Of a stretch of 64,000 nucleotides of DNA, positions 1-8,792 are shown one piece after another. The notes beneath the pieces are model-generated. The model made no database searches. It was not told the DNA's origin and worked only from the letters and a program-made list of their open reading frames with translations. Position numbers and translations under genes: made by a program. Source of the stretch: Streptomyces aidingensis (GTDB lineage Bacteria; Actinomycetota; Actinomycetes; Streptomycetales; Streptomycetaceae); assembly GCF_900112355.1 (NCBI RefSeq), contig NZ_FOLM01000009.1:1-64000 (forward strand), read 5' to 3'. Position 1 is the stretch's first letter. Each line of letters opens with the position of its first letter.

Positions 1-1
1 C

Positions 2-904
2 GCCACCACCGAGAATCCCTACTTCTCGGTGATCTCCCCGCTGCTCTCCCGTTCCCTGCTGCTCACCCTGGAGCCGCTCACCGACGAGGACATCCGCGCC
101 CTGCTGCACCGGGCGGTGGCCGAGGAGCGCGGTCTGGGCGGAGCGGTCTCCCTTCCCCCGGACACCGAGGCCCATCTGCTGCGGCTGGCGGGCGGCGACG
201 CCCGCCGCGCGCTGACCGCCCTGGAGGCGGCGGCCGGCGCCACCCTGGACCGGGGCGGTACGGAGATCGGGCTGGCCACCCTGGAGGAGACGGTCGACCG
301 CGCCGCCGTCACCTACGACCGGGCGGGCGACCAGCACTACGACGTGGCCAGCGCGCTGATCAAGTCCATCCGCGGCTCGGACGCCGATGCCGCGCTGCAC
401 TACCTGGCCCGGATGGTCGAGGCCGGGGAGGATCCGCGGTTCATCGCCCGGCGGCTGATGATCTCGGCCAGCGAGGACATCGGGCTGGCCGATCCCACCG
501 CGCTGCCGACGGCGGTGGCTGCGGCCCAGGCGGTGGCGATGATCGGCTATCCGGAGGCCCGGATCGTGCTCGGGCAGGCGGTGCTCGCCCTGGCGCTGGC
601 ACCCAAGTCCAACGCCGCCTATCTGGCCATCGACGAGGCGCTCGCCGATGTCCGGGCCGGGCTGGCCGGGCCGGTGCCGGCGCATCTGCGGGACAGCCAC
701 TACCGGGGCGCGCAGCAACTGGGCCACGGCCAGGGCTATCGGTATCCGCACGATCTGCCCGGCGGCATCGCCGCCCAGCAGTACGCGCCGGACGCGGTGC
801 ACGGCAAGCGGTACTACCGGCCCACCGGTCGGGGCGCCGAGGCCCGCTATGCCGAGGTGGTGCAGCGGGTCCGGGAGCGCCTGGCCGGCGGCGACCGGGA
901 CTGA
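2..904 (+). CDS. rarA: Replication-associated recombination protein A (AAA+ ATPase), 3' part
   Basis: The open frame runs in from the left edge, so the N-terminal Walker A and B region is missing. The visible 300 residues start with ATTENPYFSVISPLLSRS, the sensor-1/arginine-finger region of RarA/MgsA proteins. They continue through the lid and the C-terminal tetramerisation domain (ASEDIGLADP, then YRYPHDLPGG near the end). RarA is a clamp-loader-related ATPase that acts at stalled replication forks. The gene ends at a TGA and faces the DUF2470 gene tail to tail. Confidence 0.93.
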   Translation, partial: ATTENPYFSVISPLLSRSLLLTLEPLTDEDIRALLHRAVAEERGLGGAVSLPPDTEAHLLRLAGGDARRALTALEAAAGATLDRGGTEIGLATLEETVDRAAVTYDRAGDQHYDVASALIKSIRGSDADAALHYLARMVEAGEDPRFIARRLMISASEDIGLADPTALPTAVAAAQAVAMIGYPEARIVLGQAVLALALAPKSNAAYLAIDEALADVRAGLAGPVPAHLRDSHYRGAQQLGHGQGYRYPHDLPGGIAAQQYAPDAVHGKRYYRPTGRGAEARYAEVVQRVRERLAGGDRD

Positions 905-980
905 TCCGCGGAGCCGCCGGGCCGGGCCCGCCGGGTCGGCGACGGCGTCCGCCGGGTGCGGGTGTGCGCTGCTTCCGGGT

Positions 981-1004
981 GGCCGCCCTCTCCCGGTGGC
1001 GGCC
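981..1004. terminator. GC hairpin between rarA and the DUF2470 gene
   Basis: GGCCGCC and GGCGGCC form a 7-bp perfect stem around a 10-nt loop between two convergent genes. There is no T-tract, which is normal for actinobacterial hairpin terminators. The region is so GC-rich that chance stems are common, so this is only a plausible terminator. Confidence 0.35.
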
Positions 1005-1061
1005 GCCGTCCCCGGCCCGGCGGGGGAGCGCCGCTGCTCTGCCGCCGGGGCGGTCCGGCGG

Positions 1062-1877
1062 CTATGACAGGGCGGTGGTGAAGAGGTGATGCATGGCGTG
1101 GCGCAGCGCGGTGGTGTCGGCCACCGGGGCGGCGAAGTCGAAGCGGGCGTCGAAACCGGAGTCCCCGGCCCAGAACCGGACCCGCAGTCCGAAGCGGTCC
1201 AGCGCCACCGGGGCCATCCGCTCCCACCGGCCGCGGCGCCGGCCGTCCAGCAGCACGCACAGCCGCGCAAGCCGGTCGCCGTGCGCCGCGGCGAGGTGCT
1301 GGAGCAGCTCGGCCTCGTGCGGCGCCAGCGGATCGGCGACCGCGGCGGCGAACTCCTCCGGCTCCACCGCCGACTCCCCCCACAGATCGTGCACATGGCC
1401 CTCGCCCGCCTCCAGGCGCAGCACCACGCCCGTGGTGTCCGGCGCCGCGTCCAGCAGCCGCAGGGCGGCGGCCCGCTCCCGGTCCGGCACGGCGGTCAGC
1501 CAGCCCGCCAGGGCGGCCCGGCCGCGCACCCGGTGCGGTACGGCGACCGGGGCCACGTCGGTGAGGTTGAGCACCCCGGCCGGCTCGCCCCCGGGGCCGG
1601 CGCGCAGTGCCCGGGCGGCCGGGGAGTCCCCGGCGACCAGCAGCAGCACCCGGCCCGCCGGGTCCACGGCGCGGGTCTCGCACCGGGTCTCCGGGAAGTC
1701 CTCCGGCCCGCCGAGGCCGTCCGGGCCCGTCGGCTCCCCGGCGCCCGGAATCACCAGTACGCCCGAGGCGTTCGACTCCGCGAGGGTGCGCAGACGCTCG
1801 GCGGCGGACGGACGCTGCTCGTCGTCGCCGTCCAGGGGGCGCGGCCGGCCCGGAACAGGGACCCCAGGTCGATCCAT
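1062..1877 (-). CDS. DUF2470 domain-containing protein, probably iron-regulated
   Basis: A 271-residue soluble protein. The C-terminal part (GFDARFDFAAPVAD, then ALRHAMHHLF) matches DUF2470, a domain also found at the C-terminus of HugZ/HutZ-type haem-utilisation proteins. The start is the ATG in MDRPGVPVPG, which has a GGAGGA ribosome site about 5 nt upstream; longer frames would read through the rpsD start region. A 19-bp DtxR/IdeR-type iron box lies 15-33 nt upstream of this start. The gene is divergent from rpsD. Function is unproven; a role in haem or iron handling is inferred from the domain and the box. Confidence 0.75.
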   Translation of the reverse strand: MDRPGVPVPGRPRPLDGDDEQRPSAAERLRTLAESNASGVLVIPGAGEPTGPDGLGGPEDFPETRCETRAVDPAGRVLLLVAGDSPAARALRAGPGGEPAGVLNLTDVAPVAVPHRVRGRAALAGWLTAVPDRERAAALRLLDAAPDTTGVVLRLEAGEGHVHDLWGESAVEPEEFAAAVADPLAPHEAELLQHLAAAHGDRLARLCVLLDGRRRGRWERMAPVALDRFGLRVRFWAGDSGFDARFDFAAPVADTTALRHAMHHLFTTALS

Positions 1878-1891
1878 GCATCCTCCTCGGA

Positions 1892-1910
1892 TAAGGTAAG
1901 CCTTGCCTAA
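1892..1910. promoter_or_regulatory. Iron box (DmdR1/IdeR/DtxR-type operator)
   Basis: TAAGGTAAGCCTTGCCTAA matches the actinobacterial iron box TTAGGTTAGGCTAACCTAA at 14 of 19 positions on the plus strand and 15 of 19 on the minus strand. It sits in the 55-bp divergent gap, 15 nt from the DUF2470 start and 23 nt from the rpsD start, so a bound repressor could affect either gene. Confidence 0.65.
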
Positions 1911-1932
1911 CTTACACGGAGGTCTCCCGCAC

Positions 1933-2547
1933 GTGAACCAGTCGCGTCCCAAGGTCAAGCAGAGCCGCGCGCTCGGCATCGCGCTGACGCCCAAGGCCGT
2001 CAAGTACTTCGAGAAGCGTCCCTTCCCGCCGGGCGTGCACGGCCGGGGCCGCAAGCAGACCAGTGACTACAAGGTCCGGCTGCTGGAGAAGCAGCGGCTG
2101 CGGGCCCAGTACGACATCAGCGAACGCCAGCTCGCCCGCGCCTACGAGCGCGCCCGCAAGGCCAAGGAGGGCAAGACGGGCGAGCACCTGATCGTCGAGC
2201 TGGAGCGCCGCCTCGACGCCCTGGTGCTGCGTTCCGGTCTGGCCCGCACCGTCTACCAGGCCCGCCAGATGGTGGTGCACGGCCATATCGAGGTCAACGG
2301 CCGCAAGGTCGACCGCCCCTCCTGCCGGGTCCGCCCCGGCGATGTGGTGCGGGTCCGCGAGCGCAGCCGGGAGAAGCACCCCTTCCAGGTGGCCCGTGAG
2401 GGCGGCTGGGCGGGTGACGGAGCGGCGCCGCGCTATCTGGAGGTCAATCTCCCGGCGCTGGCCTTCCGCCTCGACCGCGACCCGCAGCGCCGCGAGATTC
2501 CGGTGATCTGCGACGAGCAGCTCGTGGTGGAGTACTACGCCCGCTGA
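1933..2547 (+). CDS. rpsD: 30S ribosomal protein S4
   Basis: A 204-residue S4 that binds 16S rRNA early in 30S assembly. It has the N-terminal NQSRPKVKQSRALGIALTPKAVKYF and a central S4 RNA-binding domain (RLDALVLRSG, ARQMVVHGHIEVNGRKVD). The ending CDEQLVVEYYAR is typical of the family. It lacks the N-terminal zinc cysteines (C-minus type). The GTG at 1933 follows GGAGG by 10 nt and gives the usual family length; an in-frame TTG 30 nt upstream is inside the iron box. In Streptomyces rpsD stands alone like this, away from the rpoA operon. Confidence 0.95.
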   Translation: MNQSRPKVKQSRALGIALTPKAVKYFEKRPFPPGVHGRGRKQTSDYKVRLLEKQRLRAQYDISERQLARAYERARKAKEGKTGEHLIVELERRLDALVLRSGLARTVYQARQMVVHGHIEVNGRKVDRPSCRVRPGDVVRVRERSREKHPFQVAREGGWAGDGAAPRYLEVNLPALAFRLDRDPQRREIPVICDEQLVVEYYAR

Positions 2548-2632
2548 CCCGGCGCACCGAGTGCACCGACCGCACTGCACCGCACCCCACGGCCGCCGGC
2601 CCCGGACCGCCACCACCGCCCGGGGAACCGGC

Positions 2633-2664
2633 GGCCCGGCGCGTTCCGCCCGGCGCGCCGGGCC
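2633..2664. terminator. Hairpin terminator after rpsD
   Basis: GGCCCGGCGCG and CGCGCCGGGCC form a perfect 11-bp stem with a 10-nt loop, about 85 bp after the rpsD stop. There is no T-tract. This is the best stem in the 244-bp gap before the next gene. Confidence 0.55.
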
Positions 2665-2791
2665 GGGCGCCGGAATACGGTTCGGCCCGGGCCTTCGGGC
2701 GCGATAGGGTCGTGGTCTGCCGTCCCTTCGTCCGCGGGCTCTGCCCGGTGAGCGGCGGCCGACCCCACGAACCCTTGATCTGCCCAAGATC

Positions 2792-3247
2792 ATGTCGTCT
2801 CAGGGAAGCGGTGCAGCGTTGTCCGGTGGAGAAGTGGCCGGTCTCCTGGTGGCCGTGTTCTGGGCCATCCTGGTGTCGTTCCTCGCCGTGGTGCTGGTGA
2901 GGCTGGCCCAGGTGCTCAGGGCGGCGAGCCGACTGGTGACCGGCGTGACCGAGCGGGCCGTACCGCTGCTCGCCGAGGCGTCCGACACCGTGCGGTCCGC
3001 CCGGAGCCAGCTCGACAAGGTGGACGCCATCGCCACCGATGTGCAGGAGGTCACGGCCAACGCCTCGGCTCTGGCCGGCACCGTCTCGTCCGCCTTCGGC
3101 ACCCCGCTGGTCAAGGTCGCCGCCTTCGGCTACGGCGTCCGCCGCGCCCTGGCCCGCCGCCGCGGCGCCCGCGGCGCCGATCCCGGCGCCGCCCGTCCGC
3201 GCACCACCGTGCTGATCGCCCGGCCGCGCCGGGGCGGAAAGGACTGA
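2792..3247 (+). CDS. DUF948 domain-containing membrane protein
   Basis: 151 residues. One membrane segment (VAGLLVAVFWAILVSFLAVVLV, about residues 15-37) is followed by a helical, probably coiled-coil stretch (LLAEASDTVRSARSQLDKVDAIATDVQEV) and a basic tail. This matches DUF948 proteins found upstream of alaS in streptomycetes. No good ribosome site precedes the ATG. The TTG of LSGGEVAG, 27 nt downstream, is an alternative start, because homologues tend to begin at MSGGEVAG. Biochemical role unknown; the position at the head of the alaS operon is conserved in the genus. Confidence 0.8.
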   Translation: MSSQGSGAALSGGEVAGLLVAVFWAILVSFLAVVLVRLAQVLRAASRLVTGVTERAVPLLAEASDTVRSARSQLDKVDAIATDVQEVTANASALAGTVSSAFGTPLVKVAAFGYGVRRALARRRGARGADPGAARPRTTVLIARPRRGGKD

Positions 3248-3254
3248 GGCCGCC

Positions 3255-3623
3255 ATGTTCCGACGCGTCTTCTGGTTCGGCGCGGGAGCCGCCGCCGGCG
3301 TCTGGGCCACCACCCGGGTCCAGCGCACGCTGCGGGAGCTGAGCGCCGATTCGCTCGCCCTGCGCGCGGCCGGCCGGGCCGTCGACACCGGCCGCCGGCT
3401 GCGGGACTTCGCCCAGGAGGTGCGCGGCGGCATGGCGGAGCGCGAGGCCGAACTGCACGACGCGCTGGGCCTGGCCGCCCCGCCCCCGCCCGGGCTCCCG
3501 CGCCCGGCAGCGGCCCGGCGCCCGGCGCCGGGCATCCCCGCCCCGTCCGGCCGCGGCCCCGGGGCCGCGGCCACCGACCGGAACACCCCGACTGCCCCGA
3601 ACCCCCGAAAAGAGGACCACTGA
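3255..3623 (+). CDS. DUF6167 family protein
   Basis: 122 residues. It opens with MFRRVFWFGAGAAAGVWATTRVQ, a short hydrophobic N-terminal segment with a GxxxG-like pattern, probably a membrane anchor. An amphipathic helical region (REVRGG, AEREAELHDALGL) and a Pro/Ala-rich tail follow. It starts 7 nt after the DUF948 stop, and its TGA overlaps the alaS ATG by one base, so the three genes are almost certainly cotranscribed. No function is known to me. Confidence 0.8.
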   Translation: MFRRVFWFGAGAAAGVWATTRVQRTLRELSADSLALRAAGRAVDTGRRLRDFAQEVRGGMAEREAELHDALGLAAPPPPGLPRPAAARRPAPGIPAPSGRGPGAAATDRNTPTAPNPRKEDH

Positions 3624-6292
3624 TGGAGTCGGCCGAAATCCGCCGCCGCTGGCTGAGCTTCTTCGAGAAGCGGGGGCACACCGTCGTCCCGTCGGCGTCG
3701 CTGATCGCCGACGACCCCACCCTGCTGCTGGTCCCCGCCGGCATGGTGCCGTTCAAGCCCTACTTCCTGGGTGAGGCCGCCCCGCCCGCGCCCCGCCTGA
3801 CCAGCGTCCAGAAGTGCGTGCGCACCCCGGACATCGAGGAGGTCGGCAAGACCACCCGGCACGGCACCTTCTTCCAGATGTGCGGCAACTTCTCCTTCGG
3901 CGACTACTTCAAGGAAGGTGCCATCAAGCTCGCCTGGGAGCTGCTCACCGCCCCGGCCGCGGACGGCGGTTACGGCCTGGACCCCGAGCGGCTGTGGATC
4001 ACCGTCTACGAGAAGGACGACGAGGCGGAGCGCATCTGGCGGGATGTCATCGGGGTGCCCGCGGTGCGGATCCAGCGCCTGGGCATGGGCCCCAACTTCT
4101 GGTCCATGGGCGTGCCCGGCCCGTGCGGCCCCTGCTCGGAGATCAACTACGACCGCGGCCCCGAGTTCGGTCCCGAGGGCGGCCCGGCCGTCAACGACGA
4201 GCGCTATGTGGAGATCTGGAACCTGGTCTTCATGCAGTACGAGCGCGGTCCGGGCCATGGCAAGGAGGACTTCGAGATCACCGGGGACCTGCCGGCCAAG
4301 AACATCGACACCGGTCTCGGCCTGGAACGCCTCGCCATGATCCTCCAGGGCGTGCGCAACATGTACGAGACCGACACCCTGCGGGTGGTCATGGACCAGG
4401 CCACCGGGCTGACCGGGGTGCGCTACGGGGACGCCGAGGCCGGCGACATCTCGCTGCGGGTGGTCGCCGACCATATGCGGACCGCGGTGATGCTGATCGG
4501 CGACGGCGTCACGCCGGGCAACGAGGGACGCGGCTATGTGCTGCGCCGCATCATGCGCCGGGCCATCCGCAACATGCGCATTCTGGGCGCCACCGGTCCG
4601 GTGACCGGCCGCCTGGTGGACACCGTGATCGACACCATGGGCAAGCAGTACCCGGAGCTGATCACCGACCGCAGCCGGATCCAGACCGTGGCCCAGGCCG
4701 AGGAGGCCGCCTTCCTCAAGACCCTCAAGGCCGGCACCAACATCCTGGACTCCGCGGTCACCGAGACCAAGGCCGCCGGCTCCACCGTGCTGCCGGGCGA
4801 CAAGGCGTTCCTGCTCCACGACACCTGGGGCTTCCCCATCGACCTCACCCTGGAGATGGCCGCCGAACAGGGCCTGTCCGTGGACGAGGCGGGCTTCCGC
4901 CGGCTGATGCGCGAGCAGCGGGAACGCGCCAAGGCGGACGCCAAGGCCAAGAAGACCGGCCATGCCGACATGTCCGCCTACCGTTCGGTGGCCGACACCG
5001 CGGGGCCCACCGAGTTCACCGGCTACACCGGCACCGAGGGCGAGGCCACCGTGGCCGGCCTGCTGGTGGACGGCGTCTCCTCGCCCGCCGCCACCGAGGG
5101 CGACGAGGTCGAGGTGGTGCTGGACCGTACCCCCTTCTACGCCGAGGGCGGCGGCCAGCTGGCCGACACCGGCCGGATCAGGCTGGACAACGGCGCCGTG
5201 ATCGAGGTGCGGGACGTCCAGCAGCCGGTCCCCGGGGTCAGCGTGCACAAGGGCGTGGTGCAGGTCGGCGAGGTGACCGTGGGCGCCCCCTGCCACGCGG
5301 TCATCGATGTGCAGCGCCGCCGCTCCATCGCCCGCGCGCACAGCGCCACCCACCTCACCCACCAGGCGCTGCGCGACGCGCTCGGCCCGACCGCCGCCCA
5401 GGCCGGCTCGGAGAACGCGCCCGGCCGCTTCCGCTTCGACTTCGGCTCGCCGTCCGCCGTGCCGGGCTCGGTACTGGCCGATGTGGAGCAGAAGATCAAC
5501 GAGGTGCTGGCCCGCGATCTCGATGTCTCGGCCGAGATCATGTCGCTGGACGAGGCACGGAAGCAGGGCGCCATCGCCGAGTTCGGCGAGAAGTACGGCG
5601 AACGCGTCCGGGTGGTCACCATCGGTGACTACTCCAAGGAGCTGTGCGGCGGCACCCATGTACACAACACCGCCCAGCTCGGGCTGGTCAAGCTGCTGGG
5701 GGAGTCCTCCATCGGTTCCGGGGTGCGCCGGGTGGAGGCCCTGGTGGGCACCGACGCCTACCGCTTCCTGGCCCGCGAGCACACCGTCGTCTCACAGCTC
5801 ACGGAGCTGCTCAAGGGCCGCCCGGAGGAGCTGCCGGAGCGGATCTCCGGCATGCTCACCCGGCTGAAGGAGGCGGAGAAGGAGATCGAGCGGTTCCGCG
5901 CCGAGAAGGTGCTCCAGGCCGCCGCCGGGCTGGCCCGGGAGGCGAAGGACGTGCGCGGGGTGGCGCTGGCCTCCGGCCGGGTTCCGGACGGCACCACCGC
6001 CGAGGACCTGCGCAGGCTGGTGCTGGACGTGCGCGGCCGGATCCCGGGCGAGCGGGCCGCCGTGGTGGCGCTGTTCACGGTGGTCAAGGGCCGTCCGCTG
6101 ACCGTGATCGCGACCAATGAGGCGGCCCGTGAGCGCGGCATCCGGGCCGGTGAGCTGGTCCGCGCCGCGGCCGGGGCGCTGGGCGGAGGAGGCGGCGGGA
6201 AGCCGGACATCGCCCAGGGCGGCGGCCAGGACCCGGCCGCGGTCGACGACGCGCTCGCCGCGGTCGAGCGCCTGGTGTCGGAAGCCGTCTGA
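3623..6292 (+). CDS. alaS: Alanyl-tRNA synthetase
   Basis: 889 residues, full family length. It charges tRNA-Ala in the cytoplasm. Domains in order: class II catalytic core (RRRWLSFFEKRGHTVVPSASL; TRHGTFFQMCGNFSFGDYFK), tRNA-recognition region, editing domain with HSATHLTHQAL and the zinc/editing motif CGGTHVHNT, coiled coil (LTRLKEAEKEIERF), and a Gly-rich C-terminal DHHA1 domain (GGGGGGKPDIAQGGG). It overlaps the preceding and following genes by one base each. Confidence 0.98.
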   Translation: MESAEIRRRWLSFFEKRGHTVVPSASLIADDPTLLLVPAGMVPFKPYFLGEAAPPAPRLTSVQKCVRTPDIEEVGKTTRHGTFFQMCGNFSFGDYFKEGAIKLAWELLTAPAADGGYGLDPERLWITVYEKDDEAERIWRDVIGVPAVRIQRLGMGPNFWSMGVPGPCGPCSEINYDRGPEFGPEGGPAVNDERYVEIWNLVFMQYERGPGHGKEDFEITGDLPAKNIDTGLGLERLAMILQGVRNMYETDTLRVVMDQATGLTGVRYGDAEAGDISLRVVADHMRTAVMLIGDGVTPGNEGRGYVLRRIMRRAIRNMRILGATGPVTGRLVDTVIDTMGKQYPELITDRSRIQTVAQAEEAAFLKTLKAGTNILDSAVTETKAAGSTVLPGDKAFLLHDTWGFPIDLTLEMAAEQGLSVDEAGFRRLMREQRERAKADAKAKKTGHADMSAYRSVADTAGPTEFTGYTGTEGEATVAGLLVDGVSSPAATEGDEVEVVLDRTPFYAEGGGQLADTGRIRLDNGAVIEVRDVQQPVPGVSVHKGVVQVGEVTVGAPCHAVIDVQRRRSIARAHSATHLTHQALRDALGPTAAQAGSENAPGRFRFDFGSPSAVPGSVLADVEQKINEVLARDLDVSAEIMSLDEARKQGAIAEFGEKYGERVRVVTIGDYSKELCGGTHVHNTAQLGLVKLLGESSIGSGVRRVEALVGTDAYRFLAREHTVVSQLTELLKGRPEELPERISGMLTRLKEAEKEIERFRAEKVLQAAAGLAREAKDVRGVALASGRVPDGTTAEDLRRLVLDVRGRIPGERAAVVALFTVVKGRPLTVIATNEAARERGIRAGELVRAAAGALGGGGGGKPDIAQGGGQDPAAVDDALAAVERLVSEAV

Positions 6293-6756
6293 TGCGACGG
6301 GGCCGGCGGCTCTCCGTCGATGTGGGGGAGGCCCGGATCGGGGTCGCGTCGAGCGACCCCGACGGGCTGCTGGCCACGCCGGTGGAGACGGTCCCGGGCC
6401 GTGACGTCCCGGCCGCCCACCGGCGGCTGGCCGCCCTGGTGACCGAGTACGAGCCGCTGGAGGTGGTGGTCGGGCTGCCGCGTTCGCTCAGCGGGCGGGA
6501 GGGTCCGGCCGCCGGACGGGTGCGGGTCTTCGCCCAGGAGCTGGCCCGGCGGATCGCGCCGGTGCCGGTGCGGCTGGTCGACGAGCGGCTGTCCACGGTG
6601 ACCGCGGCGCAGCGCATGCGCGACTCGGGCGTTCCGGCCAGAAAGGGGCGCGGCCGGATCGACCAGGCCGCGGCGGTGGTGATTCTCGAAGCGGCACTGG
6701 AGACTGAACGGGTGTCCGGCAGTCCTCCGGGGCAGTGCGTCGAAGTGGTTGTCTGA
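6292..6756 (+). CDS. ruvX: Putative pre-16S rRNA nuclease / Holliday junction resolvase-like protein (YqgF)
   Basis: 154 residues with an RNase H-like fold. The motif LSVDVGEARIGVASSD carries the first catalytic Asp, VVVGLPRSLSG follows, and RLVDERLSTVTA carries the second acidic cluster. A third Asp lies in GRGRIDQAAAVVILE. The family was named as a resolvase, but E. coli YqgF matures the 16S rRNA 5' end. It starts on the last base of the alaS stop, so translation is coupled. Confidence 0.93.
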   Translation: MRRGRRLSVDVGEARIGVASSDPDGLLATPVETVPGRDVPAAHRRLAALVTEYEPLEVVVGLPRSLSGREGPAAGRVRVFAQELARRIAPVPVRLVDERLSTVTAAQRMRDSGVPARKGRGRIDQAAAVVILEAALETERVSGSPPGQCVEVVV

Positions 6757-6881
6757 TCGCAATACGGTAACGTTCCTGCGCAAGATGACAGTCATTCGAA
6801 CATCAGCGGCTGCGCGGTAGTGTTCGAACTCCCGGTCCGAAGGTGCGGGACCGACGGAGACCCGGCGTCGCAAGGGGATCG

Positions 6882-8792
6882 ATGAGTGAGTATGGCCGGG
6901 GCCATGGCTCCGAACCGTGGCACCCGCAGGACCCGCTCTACGGAGACGGGTCCTGGGCGGAAGGCCGCAGCGATGCCTACGGGGATTCCTACGGCGCCTC
7001 CTACGACGGGTCCTACCGCGGCTCCTACCCGGACGGCTCCTACCCGGACGCCTACGGCGGGGCGCAGCAGGGGTCCTGGGAGACCTACGGCGGCGGGCCG
7101 CAGCACCAGCAGCACCAGCCGTACTACGACGGCGGGCGGTACCAGCAGGACCACCAGCAGTACCCGCAGCAGCACCAGCAGTATCCCCAGCACCAGGAGC
7201 AGTACCCGCAGCACCGGCAGGCGGCGGACGGCCGGGGCTGGCCGGGGCAGGGCTACCAGGGCGACTGGGACGGGTCCGGCACCGGTCAGCACCCCGCCGG
7301 CCCCTACGGCGGCGGCCAGGGCCACCAGGACCCGTACGCCGCCGGGGGACAGCAGGGCTACCCGCCGCCGCGCCCGCAGCAGCCGCACGACCGGCAGCCG
7401 CCCGCCCGGGAGCACACCGGCGGCTACGGCTTCCCCGACGGCGGCCGTCCCGATGTCCGCCCCGGTCCCGGCCCGGATCCCGAGACCGGCTGGGACCCCG
7501 GCCCCGACCAGGGCGAGGCCGAGTTCTTCGCCTCGCGGGACGACGATGACGAGGACCGGGGCAGCGGCCGGACGGCCCGCCGCGGCCGGGGCGCCGCCCG
7601 CCGGGGCCGCGACGGCCTCCGCGCCGACGGTGCCGACGCCGACGCCGACGGCGACCGCGGCTTCGGGCCGCCCGGCGACGACGACGAGGACTGGGAGCCG
7701 CGCTCCCGCCGGGGCCGGGACGGCGCACGTCCGGCGAAACGCCGCGGCGGCCTGGCCTGCCTGGTGGTGGCCGTGGTGCTGCTCGGCAGCCTGCTGGCCG
7801 CCGGCTACTACGCCAAACAGTTCTACGACGACCGCTTCGGGCCGCCCCCGGACTACGCGGGCGAGGGCCACGGCGAGGTCCAGGTGGAGATCCCCGAGGG
7901 CACCATCGTTTCCCAGATGGGCAACATCCTGAAGGAAGCCGGCGTGGTGAAGAGCGTGGCCGCCTTCACCCGGGCGGCCGAGGGCGAGGTCATCCAGCCG
8001 GGCTTCTACGTGCTGCGGCTGGAGATGTCGGCCGAGTCCGCCGTCGCGCTGATGACCGACCCGGCCGCGCTGAACACCCTGATCGTGCCCGAGGGCATGC
8101 GGGCCGAGGCCATCTACGCCCTGATCGACGAGAAGCTCGGCCTGGAGGCGGGCACCACGGCGCAGGTCGCGGCCGGCGGCGACTGGCCGCTGCCCGAGTG
8201 GGCCCAGGGCCGCCCGGACGTCAAGGACCCGCTGGAGGGCTTCCTCTTCCCCGCCCGCTACGACGTCGGCGAGGGCGTCACCCCGGAAGCGCTGCTGTCC
8301 GAGATGGTCGGCCGCGCCACCGCCAAGTACAGCGAGTACGGACTGGAGGAGAAAGCCGCCGGCCTGGGGCTGGAATCCGCCTACGACCTGGTGACGGTCG
8401 CCAGCCTGGTGCAGGCCGAGGGGCTGACCTCGGAGGACTTCCAGCAGATGTCCGAGGTGATCTACAACCGGCTCCAGCCGGACAACGACATCACCAACCG
8501 GAAGCTGGAGTTCGACTCCACCTTCAACTACCTGCGCGGCCAGAGCGAGCTGAAGATCAGCGAGGAAGAGATCCACAACGAGCAGGACCCGTACAACACC
8601 TATGTGCACGCCGGTCTGCCGCCCGGACCGATCGGCAGCCCCGGCGACGCCGCGCTCGACGCGTCCCTCAACCCCACCGCCGAGGGCTGGATGTTCTTCA
8701 TCTCGATAGACGGCACGACCACCTTCACCAAGACCCTGGAAGAGCACGAGCGACTGCGGGAAGAGCTGAATGAGCAGCTTGGCATCGAGTGA
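6882..8792 (+). CDS. mltG: Endolytic peptidoglycan transglycosylase MltG (YceG) with long disordered N-terminus
   Basis: 636 residues, roughly twice the enterobacterial length. The first about 285 residues are cytoplasmic low-complexity sequence rich in Tyr, Gln, Gly and acidic residues (repeats such as QQYPQHQEQYPQHRQ, later an Arg/Gly region). One membrane segment (LACLVVAVVLLGSLLAAGYY, near residue 290) precedes an extracellular YceG domain with the catalytic Glu at about residue 513 in VASLVQAEG. The enzyme cuts nascent glycan strands. The start is the ATG of MSEYGRGHG with AAGGGG upstream. Its 3' end overlaps aroE by 23 nt. Confidence 0.93.
   Translation: MSEYGRGHGSEPWHPQDPLYGDGSWAEGRSDAYGDSYGASYDGSYRGSYPDGSYPDAYGGAQQGSWETYGGGPQHQQHQPYYDGGRYQQDHQQYPQQHQQYPQHQEQYPQHRQAADGRGWPGQGYQGDWDGSGTGQHPAGPYGGGQGHQDPYAAGGQQGYPPPRPQQPHDRQPPAREHTGGYGFPDGGRPDVRPGPGPDPETGWDPGPDQGEAEFFASRDDDDEDRGSGRTARRGRGAARRGRDGLRADGADADADGDRGFGPPGDDDEDWEPRSRRGRDGARPAKRRGGLACLVVAVVLLGSLLAAGYYAKQFYDDRFGPPPDYAGEGHGEVQVEIPEGTIVSQMGNILKEAGVVKSVAAFTRAAEGEVIQPGFYVLRLEMSAESAVALMTDPAALNTLIVPEGMRAEAIYALIDEKLGLEAGTTAQVAAGGDWPLPEWAQGRPDVKDPLEGFLFPARYDVGEGVTPEALLSEMVGRATAKYSEYGLEEKAAGLGLESAYDLVTVASLVQAEGLTSEDFQQMSEVIYNRLQPDNDITNRKLEFDSTFNYLRGQSELKISEEEIHNEQDPYNTYVHAGLPPGPIGSPGDAALDASLNPTAEGWMFFISIDGTTTFTKTLEEHERLREELNEQLGIE

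Noticed and set aside
2776..2797. TGATCT-N5-AGATCA repeat as a terminator or operator before the DUF948 gene
   Set aside because: It overlaps the likely start codon, is only 6 bp per arm and has no T-tract or matching copy elsewhere in the window.
5758..7728. Long minus-strand open frame across alaS, ruvX and mltG
   Set aside because: Arg/Gly/Pro-rich composition and no recognisable motif; it runs opposite to three clear genes.
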